Positions 1 to 6,712 of a stretch of 10,872 nt of DNA are shown here, in pieces. The stretch comes from an uncultured Clostridia bacterium (GTDB lineage Bacteria; Bacillota; Clostridia; UBA1381). The stretch covers positions 1 to 10,872 of the forward strand of contig CAJUFV010000237.1 of the NCBI GenBank assembly GCA_910585795.1, written 5' to 3'. The translations under genes were made by a program, and so were the position numbers. Position 1 is the first letter of the stretch; each line of letters starts with the position of its first letter. The notes below the pieces were generated by a model that ran no database searches, was not told the DNA's origin, and worked only from the letters and a program-made list of their open reading frames with translations.

Positions 1-34
1 AATATAAGTTGAATGAAATACGGTAGAATGGAGA
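1..34 (+). other. Leader before tyrA; possible tail of an upstream gene
   Basis: Only a few codons are visible. One forward frame reads Y-K-L-N-E-I-R and stops at TAG 24-26, so an upstream gene could end here and be cotranscribed with tyrA. The other two frames stop even earlier. This is too short to identify anything. GGAG at 30-33 is the ribosome binding site of tyrA. Confidence 0.3.
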
Positions 35-40
35 TTGAAA

Positions 41-880
41 ATGAAAGCAGCAATAATTGGTTTGGGCTTAATAGGAGGCTCAATAGCGCGCAGACTTCGG
101 GGTTTTTATGACTGTACAATTGCGGCGTATAACAGAACGTCTGAAACGCTTCTACTGGCGAAACAGGATGGTGTGATAGACGAGGGAAGCTCTGACCCCG
201 CGGAGGTTATGGAAAATGCCGACCTTATTATTTTATGTCTGTATCCGCAGCTTAATGTGGATATGATAAAAAATAATATTCCGCACATTAAATCGGGAGC
301 AGTTATTACTGACGTTTCGGGAGTAAAAAGCTTTATGATTGATGAGCTTGCAAAAATACTGCCCGATGATGTTGATTTTATTGGGGCGCATCCTATGGCG
401 GGACGTGAGGTTGGAGGATATAAAAGCTCAACGGATACTCTTTTTAATAAAGCGTCATTTCTTATAACACCGACGTCTAAAAATAAGTCTGAAAATATAG
501 CTCTTATACGTGAGCTTGCGGAATATATAGGATGTAAGCATGTTGTTACTACAACTCCTGAGGAGCATGACGCAATAATTGCCTATACAAGTCAGCTTAT
601 GCATGTAGTCGCAGTGGCCTTGTGTGATAATCCTATGATTGAACGTTCGACATTTTTCAGTGCGGGAAGTCTTAGAGATTGTACGCGTGTCGCGATAATC
701 AATGCGGAGATGTGGAGTGAGCTGTTTGTCGAAAATAAAGATGCTCTTGTTGAAAGAATACATGAAATGCAGAACAGCTTGGGTAAAATTGCGGATGCGG
801 TTGAAAATAGTGACCGTGACGAGCTTGAAAAAATAATGAGGCATGCGACAGCTCAAAAAATGAAATGGCTGATGGACTGA
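41..880 (+). CDS. tyrA: Prephenate dehydrogenase (tyrosine biosynthesis)
   Basis: TyrA oxidatively decarboxylates prephenate to 4-hydroxyphenylpyruvate with NAD(P)+, the committed cytosolic step to tyrosine. The 279-residue protein opens with a Rossmann dinucleotide site (GLGLIGGS, residues 7-14). It then has DVSGVK (91-96), GAHPMAG (116-122) and the TSQLMH segment (183-188), whose His188 matches the catalytic His of the family. An arginine-rich SLRDCTRVA stretch (210-218) fits the substrate-binding helical domain. The length suits a stand-alone enzyme with no chorismate mutase fusion, and I see no added ACT domain. ATG at 41 is chosen over the in-frame TTG at 35 because GGAG (30-33) lies 7 bases before it. 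It is followed 17 bases later by queF, so it probably heads or belongs to the same transcript. Annotation is firm; the NAD versus NADP preference is not readable. Confidence 0.93.
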   Translation: MKAAIIGLGLIGGSIARRLRGFYDCTIAAYNRTSETLLLAKQDGVIDEGSSDPAEVMENADLIILCLYPQLNVDMIKNNIPHIKSGAVITDVSGVKSFMIDELAKILPDDVDFIGAHPMAGREVGGYKSSTDTLFNKASFLITPTSKNKSENIALIRELAEYIGCKHVVTTTPEEHDAIIAYTSQLMHVVAVALCDNPMIERSTFFSAGSLRDCTRVAIINAEMWSELFVENKDALVERIHEMQNSLGKIADAVENSDRDELEKIMRHATAQKMKWLMD

Positions 881-897
881 TAAAAAGGAGGAATAAT

Positions 898-1374
898 ATG
901 CCGAGAAATGATGAAGAAAAAAAAGGATTGTCTCTTTTAGGAAATAAAAAAACGGTTTATTCGGACACATATGCGCCGGAGGTTCTTGAAACTTTTGTAA
1001 ATAAGCATCCGGATAATGATTATATGGTTACTTTTGACTGTCCTGAATTTACATCGCTGTGTCCTATCACGGGCCAGCCTGACTTTGCTCATATTAGAAT
1101 TAACTATATTCCAAATATAAAAATGGTTGAATCTAAATCGCTTAAGCTGTATCTTTTCAGCTTTCGTAATCAGGGTGATTTTCATGAGGATTGTATTAAT
1201 ATAATTATGAAAGACCTTGTGAAGCTGATGGAGCCGAAGTATTTAGAGGTTAAGGGCATTTTTACGCCGCGCGGCGGAATATCAATTTATCCGTTTGCGA
1301 ATTACGGAGAAAAAGGTACTAAATATGAAAAAATAGCTGAAAACAGATTGTTTGACAGCTTAAAGGAGAGATAG
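898..1374 (+). CDS. queF: NADPH-dependent 7-cyano-7-deazaguanine (preQ0) reductase
   Basis: QueF reduces the nitrile of preQ0 to the primary amine of preQ1 using two NADPH, the last step of free-base synthesis before tRNA-guanine transglycosylase. The 158-residue length matches the short, single-domain Bacillus type rather than the long E. coli type. Cys55 (in LCPITGQPD) is the expected nucleophile that forms the thioimide, and Asp62 is the expected acid. The QueF signature follows as ESKSLKLY (78-85), with HEDC (96-99) supplying the substrate-contacting His/Glu. An in-frame ATG at 865 lies inside tyrA. ATG 898 is preferred because AAGGAGG (885-891) sits 6 bases upstream and the family start fits. 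The gene is 17 bases after tyrA and 1 base before queC. Confidence 0.95.
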   Translation: MPRNDEEKKGLSLLGNKKTVYSDTYAPEVLETFVNKHPDNDYMVTFDCPEFTSLCPITGQPDFAHIRINYIPNIKMVESKSLKLYLFSFRNQGDFHEDCINIIMKDLVKLMEPKYLEVKGIFTPRGGISIYPFANYGEKGTKYEKIAENRLFDSLKER

Positions 1375-1375
1375 T

Positions 1376-2041
1376 ATGAAAAAAGCAATTGTTGTTCTTT
1401 CAGGAGGACAGGACAGTACAACCTGTTTGTTTTGGGCGATAAATAGATTCGGTAAAGAAAATGTTTGTGCGGTAGGTTTTGATTATGGTCAGCGTCATAA
1501 AAAAGAGCTTGAATGTGCAAGGGAAATATGTGAGGATGCCGAAATAAACTATGAAGTAATACCCACTCCGATTATAAATCAGTTATCGGCAAATTCGCTT
1601 ACGCGCGAGAATATTCCTGTTGAGGAAACAAAGCCTGAAGGCGCACCGCCTAATACCTTTGTAGAAGGAAGAAATCTTTTATTTCTGAGTTATGCGGCAA
1701 TTTATGCTAAAACACACGGTACAACGGACCTTGTTACAGGCGTATGTGAGACGGATTTTTCAGGTTATCCTGACTGCCGTGATGTGTTTGTAAAATCACT
1801 GAATGTAACGCTTAACCTTGCGATGGATTACAATTTTGTAATTCATACGCCTCTTATGTGGATAAATAAGGCTCAGACATGGAAAATGGCAGATGATTTG
1901 GGCGCGCTTGATATTATTTATAATAAAACGCTTACTTGCTATAATGGTGTTATGGGTCAGGGCTGCGGACATTGTCCCGCGTGCGAATTAAGAAGAAAAG
2001 GCTATAAAGAATTTTTGGAGATGAAAGAATGTACGAGGTAA
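1376..2041 (+). CDS. queC: 7-cyano-7-deazaguanine (preQ0) synthase
   Basis: QueC converts 7-carboxy-7-deazaguanine to preQ0 using ATP and ammonia, adenylating the acid first to an amide and then to the nitrile. The 221-residue protein starts with the PP-loop ATP motif SGGQDS (residues 9-14). It ends with the zinc site formed by Cys188, Cys197, Cys200 and Cys203 (CGHCPAC segment). GFDYGQRH (34-41) and FVEGRNLLF (95-103) are further conserved family blocks. Length is normal. GGAG at 1365-1368 is 7 bases before the ATG. The final 13 bases overlap the start of queD in another frame, which suggests translational coupling. The same catalyst can supply preQ0 for archaeosine or deazapurine products, but queF next door points to queuosine. 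Confidence 0.96.
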   Translation: MKKAIVVLSGGQDSTTCLFWAINRFGKENVCAVGFDYGQRHKKELECAREICEDAEINYEVIPTPIINQLSANSLTRENIPVEETKPEGAPPNTFVEGRNLLFLSYAAIYAKTHGTTDLVTGVCETDFSGYPDCRDVFVKSLNVTLNLAMDYNFVIHTPLMWINKAQTWKMADDLGALDIIYNKTLTCYNGVMGQGCGHCPACELRRKGYKEFLEMKECTR

Positions 2042-2364
2042 AGAAACGCTTTGAAATAAGCGCAGCACATAAATTGACGCTTGATTATAATTCAAAATGC
2101 ACAAACTTTCATGGTCACAACTGGATAGTTGACGTATATCTGCGAAGTAAAACGCTTGACCAAAATGGTATGGTCATGGATTTTACGCATATAAAGCATA
2201 AAATTCAGGATAAATTTGACCATAAGGTTATAAATGAAATTGTTGACTTTAATCCGACGGCTGAAAATCTTGCAAAATATATTTGTGACGAGCTTGCTCC
2301 GTTTTGTTATAGAGTAGACGTTCAGGAAAGTCAGGATAATACTGCAAGCTATATTAAGGATTAA
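2029..2364 (+). CDS. queD: 6-carboxy-5,6,7,8-tetrahydropterin synthase
   Basis: QueD converts dihydroneopterin triphosphate, the FolE product, to 6-carboxytetrahydropterin, releasing acetaldehyde and triphosphate. The 111-residue protein has the three zinc histidines His14 (SAAHKL), His28 and His30 (FHGH). Cys24, placed as C-x3-H-x-H, is the catalytic cysteine pattern of QueD as opposed to eukaryotic PTPS. FDHK (63-66) gives the Asp/His catalytic pair, PTAEN (76-80) is conserved, and Glu100 is the expected pterin anchor. The start overlaps queC by 13 bases, with GGAG at 2017-2020 lying 8 bases upstream inside queC. The protein is slightly shorter than many homologues but all active-site residues are present. 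It is followed by an unusually long, structured gap before queE. Confidence 0.95.
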   Translation: MYEVKKRFEISAAHKLTLDYNSKCTNFHGHNWIVDVYLRSKTLDQNGMVMDFTHIKHKIQDKFDHKVINEIVDFNPTAENLAKYICDELAPFCYRVDVQESQDNTASYIKD

Positions 2365-2399
2365 AAAATATCAACTGATTATATCAGGGGATACAGATT

Positions 2400-2443
2400 A
2401 GAAATGTGTGGTAATGTTTACGGCGTATAAAAAATACATTTCT
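2400..2443 (+). repeat. Hairpin-forming inverted repeat after queD
   Basis: AGAAATGTGT (2400-2409) pairs with ATACATTTCT (2434-2443) over 10 bp with one G-U pair and a 24-base loop. What follows is TTGGTTAT rather than a U-run, so it is not a typical intrinsic terminator. It could protect the 3' end of queD mRNA or be part of the larger folded gap. Confidence 0.5.
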
Positions 2444-2446
2444 TGG

Positions 2447-2567
2447 TTATCGCAACATAATTAAAATCATATATTAAAACAATATATTGTTTTAAAGAGC
2501 GTGTATTTTTGTCAAATAGAAAAAATGGAATATTGCTTAAATTATTATTTAGTTATGTCGCAGATAA
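2447..2567. repeat. Long imperfect inverted repeat in the queD-queE gap
   Basis: The arm 2447-2465 (TTATCGCAACATAATTAAA) can pair with 2548-2567 (TTTAGTTATGTCGCAGATAA). This gives 18 base pairs, counting one G-U, with a single one-base bulge and one A-C mismatch. The enclosed 82 bases hold the 22-bp palindrome at 2474-2495. The nested layout is more than expected from AT-richness alone, but no known element is recognised. Confidence 0.5.
2474..2495. repeat. Perfect 22-bp palindrome
   Basis: TTAAAACAATA (2474-2484) is followed directly by its exact reverse complement (2485-2495), with no spacer. It could be a dimeric protein-binding site or, with a small loop, the tip of an RNA hairpin. Base content is almost all A/T. 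Confidence 0.55.
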
Positions 2568-2610
2568 TATATCATAAAATAAATATATTTTCAAAAAAAA
2601 GGAAAAAATA

Positions 2611-3291
2611 ATGAAAGTAGTTGAAATATTTGACAGCATAGACGGCGAGGGTATACGCACAGGTCAGCCGGTAACCTTTATACGGCTTGCAGGCTGTAAT
2701 CTGCGCTGTTCCTATTGTGACACGGTCTATTCCCTTTTTGGTGAGGAAACACCATGCGAATATACAGAAATGACTGTTGAGGAAATAGCTTCAAAAGTAA
2801 ATAAAAACTATAAAAAAATAACGCTTACCGGCGGAGAACCGCTTATTAACACGGAAAGCAGTGAGCTTGTAAATCGTCTTACCGAAATGGGATGCGAGGT
2901 AAATATCGAAACAAACGGAGCTGTTGATATTACTGAATTTTTAAATAATATAAAATTTAAGGACGGCTTGTTTTTTACGATAGATTACAAGTTGCCTTCA
3001 AGCGGCATGACGGAGAAAATGCTGTGGAATAACTTTCTTAATCTGCGTCCGTGTGACGTAATAAAATTTGTTGCCGGTTCAGATGAAGATATTAAGCTGA
3101 CAATAGATATAGTTAAAAAGCTGAAAGAGGTTTATTCGAAAATGCCCCATATATTTATCGGCGCGGTTTATGGTATGCTTGACGCGCGGTATCTTGTTGA
3201 TATTATACTTAAAGAACCCTCGCTCGCTGAAGCAAGATTTCAGGTTCAGCTTCACAAAATTATATGGGACCCTGACGAAAGAGGCGTATAA
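2611..3291 (+). CDS. queE: 7-carboxy-7-deazaguanine synthase (radical SAM)
   Basis: QueE rearranges 6-carboxytetrahydropterin to 7-carboxy-7-deazaguanine with loss of ammonia, using a 4Fe-4S cluster and S-adenosylmethionine. The 226-residue protein has the cluster motif C29-x3-C33-x2-C36 (GCNLRCSYCDT, 28-38), the SAM-contacting GGEP (74-77) and IETNGA (99-104). It ends with the QLHKIIW block (213-219), typical of the C-terminus of QueE. IFDSIDGEG (6-14) near the N-terminus is the conserved start of the family. The ribosome site is weak and A-rich: AAGG ending at 2602, 8 bases before ATG 2611. It is separated from queD by the structured gap and followed 44 bases later by folE. The assignment over other small radical SAM activases is firm given motif order and neighbours. 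Confidence 0.95.
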   Translation: MKVVEIFDSIDGEGIRTGQPVTFIRLAGCNLRCSYCDTVYSLFGEETPCEYTEMTVEEIASKVNKNYKKITLTGGEPLINTESSELVNRLTEMGCEVNIETNGAVDITEFLNNIKFKDGLFFTIDYKLPSSGMTEKMLWNNFLNLRPCDVIKFVAGSDEDIKLTIDIVKKLKEVYSKMPHIFIGAVYGMLDARYLVDIILKEPSLAEARFQVQLHKIIWDPDERGV

Positions 3292-3335
3292 TAAAAATAT
3301 GCGGATTGTTTTTCTGGGACGTGAAAGGAATTAAT

Positions 3336-3917
3336 ATGAAAAAAGAATTTAATCACGAAAAAATAAAAGAAGCTATACGTACTATTATTACTGAACTTGG
3401 AGATGACCCTGACAGAGCAGGACTTGTTGAAACACCTGACAGAGTAGCGCGTATGTATGATGAGGTATTTGAGGGAATGCGTTATACCAATGATGAAATA
3501 GCGCAGATGTTCAATAAATGCTTTGAAGATGTTTCTTCCAATGACCTTGTAATTGTCAAGGATATTGAAGTGTTCAGCTATTGTGAGCATCATTTGGCGC
3601 TGATGTATAATATGAAATGTCATGTGGGCTATATTCCGAATAAAAAAGTAATAGGTCTTTCTAAAATTGCCAGAATATGCGATATGGTCACTAGAAGACT
3701 TCAATTGCAGGAACGAATTTGCGCTGATATTGCGGAAATTATACAAAAAGTGTGTGATACCGAGGATGTTATTGTGGTAGTCGAGGGCGAGCATAGCTGT
3801 ATGACTGCGCGCGGAATTAAATCGCGCGGCGCGAAAACACGTACAAGCGCAATACGCGGACTTTTTGATACAGACCATGAGTTACGCAATGAATTTTATA
3901 GTCTTATCAAAAATTAA
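3336..3917 (+). CDS. folE: GTP cyclohydrolase I
   Basis: FolE opens GTP to 7,8-dihydroneopterin triphosphate, the first step of both folate and queuosine synthesis and the substrate of QueD. The 193-residue protein has zinc ligands Cys83 and His86 (SYCEHHL, 81-87) and Cys155 (GEHSCMTARG, 151-160). GLSKIAR (107-113) and the KTRTSAIRG stretch (167-175) complete the active site. ATG 3336 is used rather than an upstream in-frame TTG at 3306 because AAAGGAA (3324-3330) is correctly spaced before it. The residues after CEHHL are A-L-M, where many homologues have a Pro-Phe pair; the change is outside the zinc ligands. No other folate gene is adjacent, so this copy is likely dedicated, at least partly, to the que pathway. 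A second folE elsewhere cannot be excluded. Confidence 0.95.
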   Translation: MKKEFNHEKIKEAIRTIITELGDDPDRAGLVETPDRVARMYDEVFEGMRYTNDEIAQMFNKCFEDVSSNDLVIVKDIEVFSYCEHHLALMYNMKCHVGYIPNKKVIGLSKIARICDMVTRRLQLQERICADIAEIIQKVCDTEDVIVVVEGEHSCMTARGIKSRGAKTRTSAIRGLFDTDHELRNEFYSLIKN

Positions 3918-3920
3918 AAA

Positions 3921-3951
3921 ACTGCTGTATATTAAATACGGCAGTAATATT
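3921..3951. terminator. Bidirectional terminator between folE and the PHP gene
   Basis: ACTGCTGTAT (3921-3930) pairs with ATACGGCAGT (3936-3945) over 10 bp, including one G-U, around the loop ATTAA. Rightward it is followed by AATATTTT, an imperfect U-tract. Leftward, for the minus-strand gene, the stem runs straight into six U residues. It therefore serves the PHP gene best and probably stops the que transcript too. Confidence 0.8.
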
Positions 3952-4593
3952 TTATGGTAAAGGAATATTTAATTTTTGTAAAAGCTCATTCGCGCGGCGT
4001 ATTTGTTTTTTACGGTATTCAGCTATACAATGAGTGTCTGAACCAATGCTGACAGGAATTTTACCGTCTCTTATAAGCTGCTGTTTTTTCTCATTTGTAA
4101 GAAAATCATAATAATACATGTAGTTACCGGACGTGTTCAGCTCCCAGAAAATATTGTTGTTACGCAGAACCTTTATAATATCAAGTCCGTACATTTCGCC
4201 TAGCTTAAAAATATCTGTATGAGCAAGACCTGCTTTGCATTTAAATAATCTGCGCCACTCAATAAATTCATAAAAATCCATCGCTCTGGTATCGTCCAGA
4301 CATTCAAACAAAACGTAATCAAACATTTCTGTCGCTTTCGGAAGCGCTTCAGGCGGTGCGGGGCGTGTACCTATTTCAAGACCGCATAATATTTTTATTT
4401 TATCCGAGTATTTTATTTTGCAGCGCTGAATATACTCGTAATAAGCGGAAAGATTATTACCAATTGTAAACTGATGGTCGGTTATACCAATCACATTGAC
4501 ACCGGCGTGTATTGCGTTTTCAATTATTTCTTCGGGCGTATTAGAGCCGTCATAACTGAATTTTGTATGATTATGTAAATCAACCACGTACAT
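3952..4593 (-). CDS. PHP-domain metal-dependent hydrolase, substrate unknown
   Basis: This 213-residue protein belongs to the PHP superfamily of metal-dependent phosphoesterases, which includes histidinol phosphatases and the polymerase PHP domain. The ordered metal-ligand motifs are visible: DLHNHT (5-10, His7/His9), Asp15, TDH (38-40), GLEIG (71-75, Glu73), LAHTD (123-127, His125) and GSDTH (184-188, Asp186/His188). That is a full PHP ligand set, so it should be catalytic. It is a single small domain without extra modules, membrane segments or a signal peptide. It could be a histidinol-phosphatase-like enzyme or act on another phosphate ester; no his genes are nearby to decide. On the minus strand AAGGAAGGGAA lies 6 bases before the ATG (last purine run to start codon). 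The gene is monocistronic, with its own promoter and terminator. Confidence 0.85.
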   Translation of the reverse strand: MYVVDLHNHTKFSYDGSNTPEEIIENAIHAGVNVIGITDHQFTIGNNLSAYYEYIQRCKIKYSDKIKILCGLEIGTRPAPPEALPKATEMFDYVLFECLDDTRAMDFYEFIEWRRLFKCKAGLAHTDIFKLGEMYGLDIIKVLRNNNIFWELNTSGNYMYYYDFLTNEKKQQLIRDGKIPVSIGSDTHCIAEYRKKQIRRANELLQKLNIPLP

Positions 4594-4625
4594 TGACAGT
4601 TCCCTTCCTTTCAGAATATACTATA

Positions 4626-4654
4626 ATTATATCATAAATCTCATTAAAATTCAA
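4626..4654 (-). promoter_or_regulatory. Sigma-A promoter of the PHP gene
   Basis: On the minus strand TTGAAT (4654-4649) is separated by exactly 17 bases from TATAAT (4631-4626). A TG one base upstream of the -10 makes it an extended -10 promoter. Transcription would begin near 4619, about 25 bases before the start codon. Confidence 0.8.
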
Positions 4655-4664
4655 TCGCATAGAG

Positions 4665-4695
4665 CATAATTTATTTACAAATAATATAAATTATG
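4665..4695. promoter_or_regulatory. Inverted repeat over the -35 of the LOG-rho promoter
   Basis: CATAATTTAT (4665-4674) and ATAAATTATG (4686-4695) are perfect 10-bp inverted arms separated by 11 bases. Arm centres are 21 bp apart, about two helical turns, as expected for a dimeric regulator. The dyad covers the -35 and most of the spacer of the rightward promoter. It lies about 11 bp upstream of the -35 of the leftward PHP promoter. The regulator is unknown and the site is mostly A/T. Confidence 0.4.
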
Positions 4696-4702
4696 ATAAA
4701 AT
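4674..4702 (+). promoter_or_regulatory. Sigma-A promoter of the LOG-rho-coaBC-holB operon
   Basis: TTTACA (4674-4679) is followed after 17 bases by TAAAAT (4697-4702), each one base from consensus. The start would be near 4709, giving a very short leader before ATG 4733. No other convincing promoter is seen before the downstream genes. Confidence 0.7.
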
Positions 4703-4732
4703 ATATTAACATGGAATATGGAGGAGCAATAT

Positions 4733-5332
4733 ATGGATATTTGTGTATTTGGTGCATCAAGCAGTATAATTGACAAATCTTATGTAGAACAGATTGAGGA
4801 ATTCGGTCGTGGTATGGCAAAAAGAGGTCATGGACTTATATACGGTGCAGGAGCTTCCGGTCTTATGGGAGCGGTTGCCAGAGGTGTTAATGAAACCGGC
4901 GGTAAAATTATTGGCGTTGTTCCAGATTTTTTTGAAGACGAGGATATGGGTGTTGACGGAAAAATCTATCAGGATTGTACCGAGCTTATAAAAACTGACA
5001 GTATGCGTGAAAGAAAACGTATAATGGAAGATAGAGCTGACGCGTTTGTTATTGTTCCGGGAGGAATAGGCACATTTGAGGAGTTTTTTGAGGTGTTTAC
5101 GCTTAAACAGCTTGAGAGACATAATAAGGCAATTGCTATACTTAATGTAAACGGGTATTATGATGCGATGATAAAAATGCTTGATGTGGCGGTTGAGGAA
5201 AAATTTATGCGTGAAGCGTGTCATATGCTTTACAAGGTATTTGAAGATTACGGAGAGATGCTTGATTATATTGAAAGCTATAAGGCGCCTAAAATAAATG
5301 TTTTTCTTACAAAAAATATAGAGAATATATAA
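4733..5332 (+). CDS. LOG-family protein (TIGR00730 type, putative nucleotide phosphoribohydrolase)
   Basis: LOG proteins cleave nucleoside 5'-monophosphates, classically cytokinin nucleotides, to free base and ribose 5-phosphate; older annotations call them lysine decarboxylase-like. The 199-residue protein has a Rossmann start (CVFGASS, 4-10), YGAG.SGLMG (37-46), the TDSMRERK segment (88-95) and the diagnostic PGGIGTFEE motif (109-117). Arg92 and Glu116/Glu117 fit the family's catalytic positions. Length is typical. ATG 4733 is chosen over the in-frame ATG 4718 because GGAGGAG (4720-4726) lies 6 bases before it and would be inside the longer version. It is the first gene of a set with rho, coaBC and holB. 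A link to nucleotide salvage is plausible, but the real substrate in this organism is not known. Confidence 0.88.
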   Translation: MDICVFGASSSIIDKSYVEQIEEFGRGMAKRGHGLIYGAGASGLMGAVARGVNETGGKIIGVVPDFFEDEDMGVDGKIYQDCTELIKTDSMRERKRIMEDRADAFVIVPGGIGTFEEFFEVFTLKQLERHNKAIAILNVNGYYDAMIKMLDVAVEEKFMREACHMLYKVFEDYGEMLDYIESYKAPKINVFLTKNIENI

Positions 5333-5359
5333 ATAATAAATCAGAAAGAGAGCGGATTT

Positions 5360-6667
5360 ATGCAGGACGGAGTAAAACTTGAGCGTAAGACAAAAGAAGA
5401 ATTAAAACAAATAGCGCAGGGACTGGGAATAGAGAAAATTTCGGCGCTGAAAAAGGACGATATTATTGCCTTAATACGTGCTAAAAGAGAAGAGCTTGCA
5501 CAGGCTCAGGCACAGAAGCCACAGACGAAAAAGCGCGAGCGTCCGTCAGATGTAGTTGAGGTAAGCGGAATTTTAGACGTTATGTCAGACGGATTCGGAT
5601 TTCTTCGTGTGGAAAATTATATGTCAAGTAAGAATGATATATATGTTTCGCCTACACAAATACGTCGGTTTAATTTGAAAACCGGCGATGAAATAGTAGG
5701 AGACTGCCGTCCATCGCAGGAGGAAGACAAGTATTCACCTCTGCTTTTTGTAAAGACAATAAATAGTGACCCGATTGATATTGCATTAAAACGCAGACCG
5801 TTTGAAAAGCTGACACCTATTTATCCTAAGGAAAAGCTGTCGCTTGACACAGGCGAAAGAGAAAAGAGCGCGTCAAGGCTGATTGATTTAATCGCTCCGA
5901 TAGGAAAGGGTCAGCGCGGAATGATTGTTGCTCCGCCGAAAGCCGGTAAAACAACAATTATAAAGCAAATAGCGCAGTCTGTTTCAAAAAATTATCCGGA
6001 AGTAAAACTGATTGTCCTACTGATTGATGAGCGTCCTGAAGAGGTAACTGATATAAAACGCTCTATAGACGGAGAGGTAATAGCTTCGACGTTTGACCAA
6101 CAGCCGGAGAATCACTGTAAGGTTGCGGAAATGGTACTTGAAAGAGCGTCAAGACTTGTAGAACAGAAGAATGATGTTGTCATTCTTTTAGATTCAATAA
6201 CAAGACTTGCCAGAGCGTATAACTTGACAGTAGCGCCTACAGGCCGGACACTTTCCGGAGGACTTGACCCTGACGCGCTTTTTAAACCGAAAAAGTTTTT
6301 CGGAGCCGCGCGTAAAATAGAAGAGGGAGGTAGTCTTACTATTCTGGCGACGGCTCTTGTGGAAACAGGAAGTCGTATGGACGATGTGATTTTTGAGGAG
6401 TTCAAGGGTACAGGTAATATGGAGCTTAAGCTTGATAGAATTTTACAGGAAAAGCGTATTTTTCCGGCAATTGATATTCTTAAATCAGGTACGCGCCGCG
6501 AAGAGGATTTACTCAGTAAAAAAGAGCTTGAGGCAAGCTGGATAATTCGCCGTGAAATGAATAAGGGCGCTAATTCCGATGTAATGTCAAGACTTCTGCA
6601 ATATATGCGCAGTACGAAGGATAATAAAGATTTTGCGGATTTAATGATAACAAACTTTGGTAAATAA
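5360..6667 (+). CDS. rho: Transcription termination factor Rho
   Basis: Rho is the hexameric RNA helicase that loads on nascent untranslated RNA and dissociates RNA polymerase. In this 435-residue protein an N-terminal Rho_N helical domain (about 8-45) is followed by a short Gln/Lys-rich linker (48-61). The cold-shock-like primary RNA site comes next (about 65-135, GFGFLR at 78-83). The RecA-like ATPase then has Walker A APPKAGKTT (191-199), DERPEEV with the catalytic Glu (223-229) and Walker B VVILLDSITR (273-282). The Q-loop region FFGAARK follows (313-319), then EKRIFPAIDI (364-373). Length is close to the B. subtilis protein, without the long insert seen in some Actinobacteria and other lineages. 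The ribosome site is modest: GAGAG (5348-5352), 7 bases upstream. It is 27 bases after the LOG gene, with no terminator between. Confidence 0.97.
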   Translation: MQDGVKLERKTKEELKQIAQGLGIEKISALKKDDIIALIRAKREELAQAQAQKPQTKKRERPSDVVEVSGILDVMSDGFGFLRVENYMSSKNDIYVSPTQIRRFNLKTGDEIVGDCRPSQEEDKYSPLLFVKTINSDPIDIALKRRPFEKLTPIYPKEKLSLDTGEREKSASRLIDLIAPIGKGQRGMIVAPPKAGKTTIIKQIAQSVSKNYPEVKLIVLLIDERPEEVTDIKRSIDGEVIASTFDQQPENHCKVAEMVLERASRLVEQKNDVVILLDSITRLARAYNLTVAPTGRTLSGGLDPDALFKPKKFFGAARKIEEGGSLTILATALVETGSRMDDVIFEEFKGTGNMELKLDRILQEKRIFPAIDILKSGTRREEDLLSKKELEASWIIRREMNKGANSDVMSRLLQYMRSTKDNKDFADLMITNFGK

Positions 6668-6712
6668 AATTTTTCTATACTTATTATAAAAGAGCTTGAG
6701 AGGGATGTTAAA

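Larger units (their letters stand above)
2365..2610. other. Structured, AT-rich gap between queD and queE
   Basis: No reading frame here looks like a gene. These 246 bases interrupt an otherwise compact cluster. They carry a small hairpin (CTGAT 2375-2379 with ATCAG 2383-2387), a 10-bp hairpin (2400-2443), a long imperfect inverted repeat (2447-2465 with 2548-2567) and, inside the latter, a perfect 22-bp palindrome (2474-2495). I find no run of U after any stem that would make a good terminator. I also see no convincing promoter and no match to the preQ1 riboswitch consensus as I know it. It could be a processing or attenuation region, an undescribed RNA, or the relic of a small palindromic element. 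Confidence 0.6.

Noticed and set aside
35..40. TTG start at 35 for tyrA
   Set aside because: It would leave a single base after the GGAG ribosome site, whereas ATG 41 is spaced normally.
2365..2610. preQ1 riboswitch in front of queE
   Set aside because: I looked for the class I loop (AGAGGTTC, then ACCCTCT and an A-rich tail), the class II pattern and a pseudoknot with the ribosome site; none fits. A covariance model search would be decisive.
3252..3878. A 208-codon open frame on the minus strand opposite folE
   Set aside because: It is antisense to complete folE motifs; the translation is Phe/His/Tyr-rich and unlike a protein.
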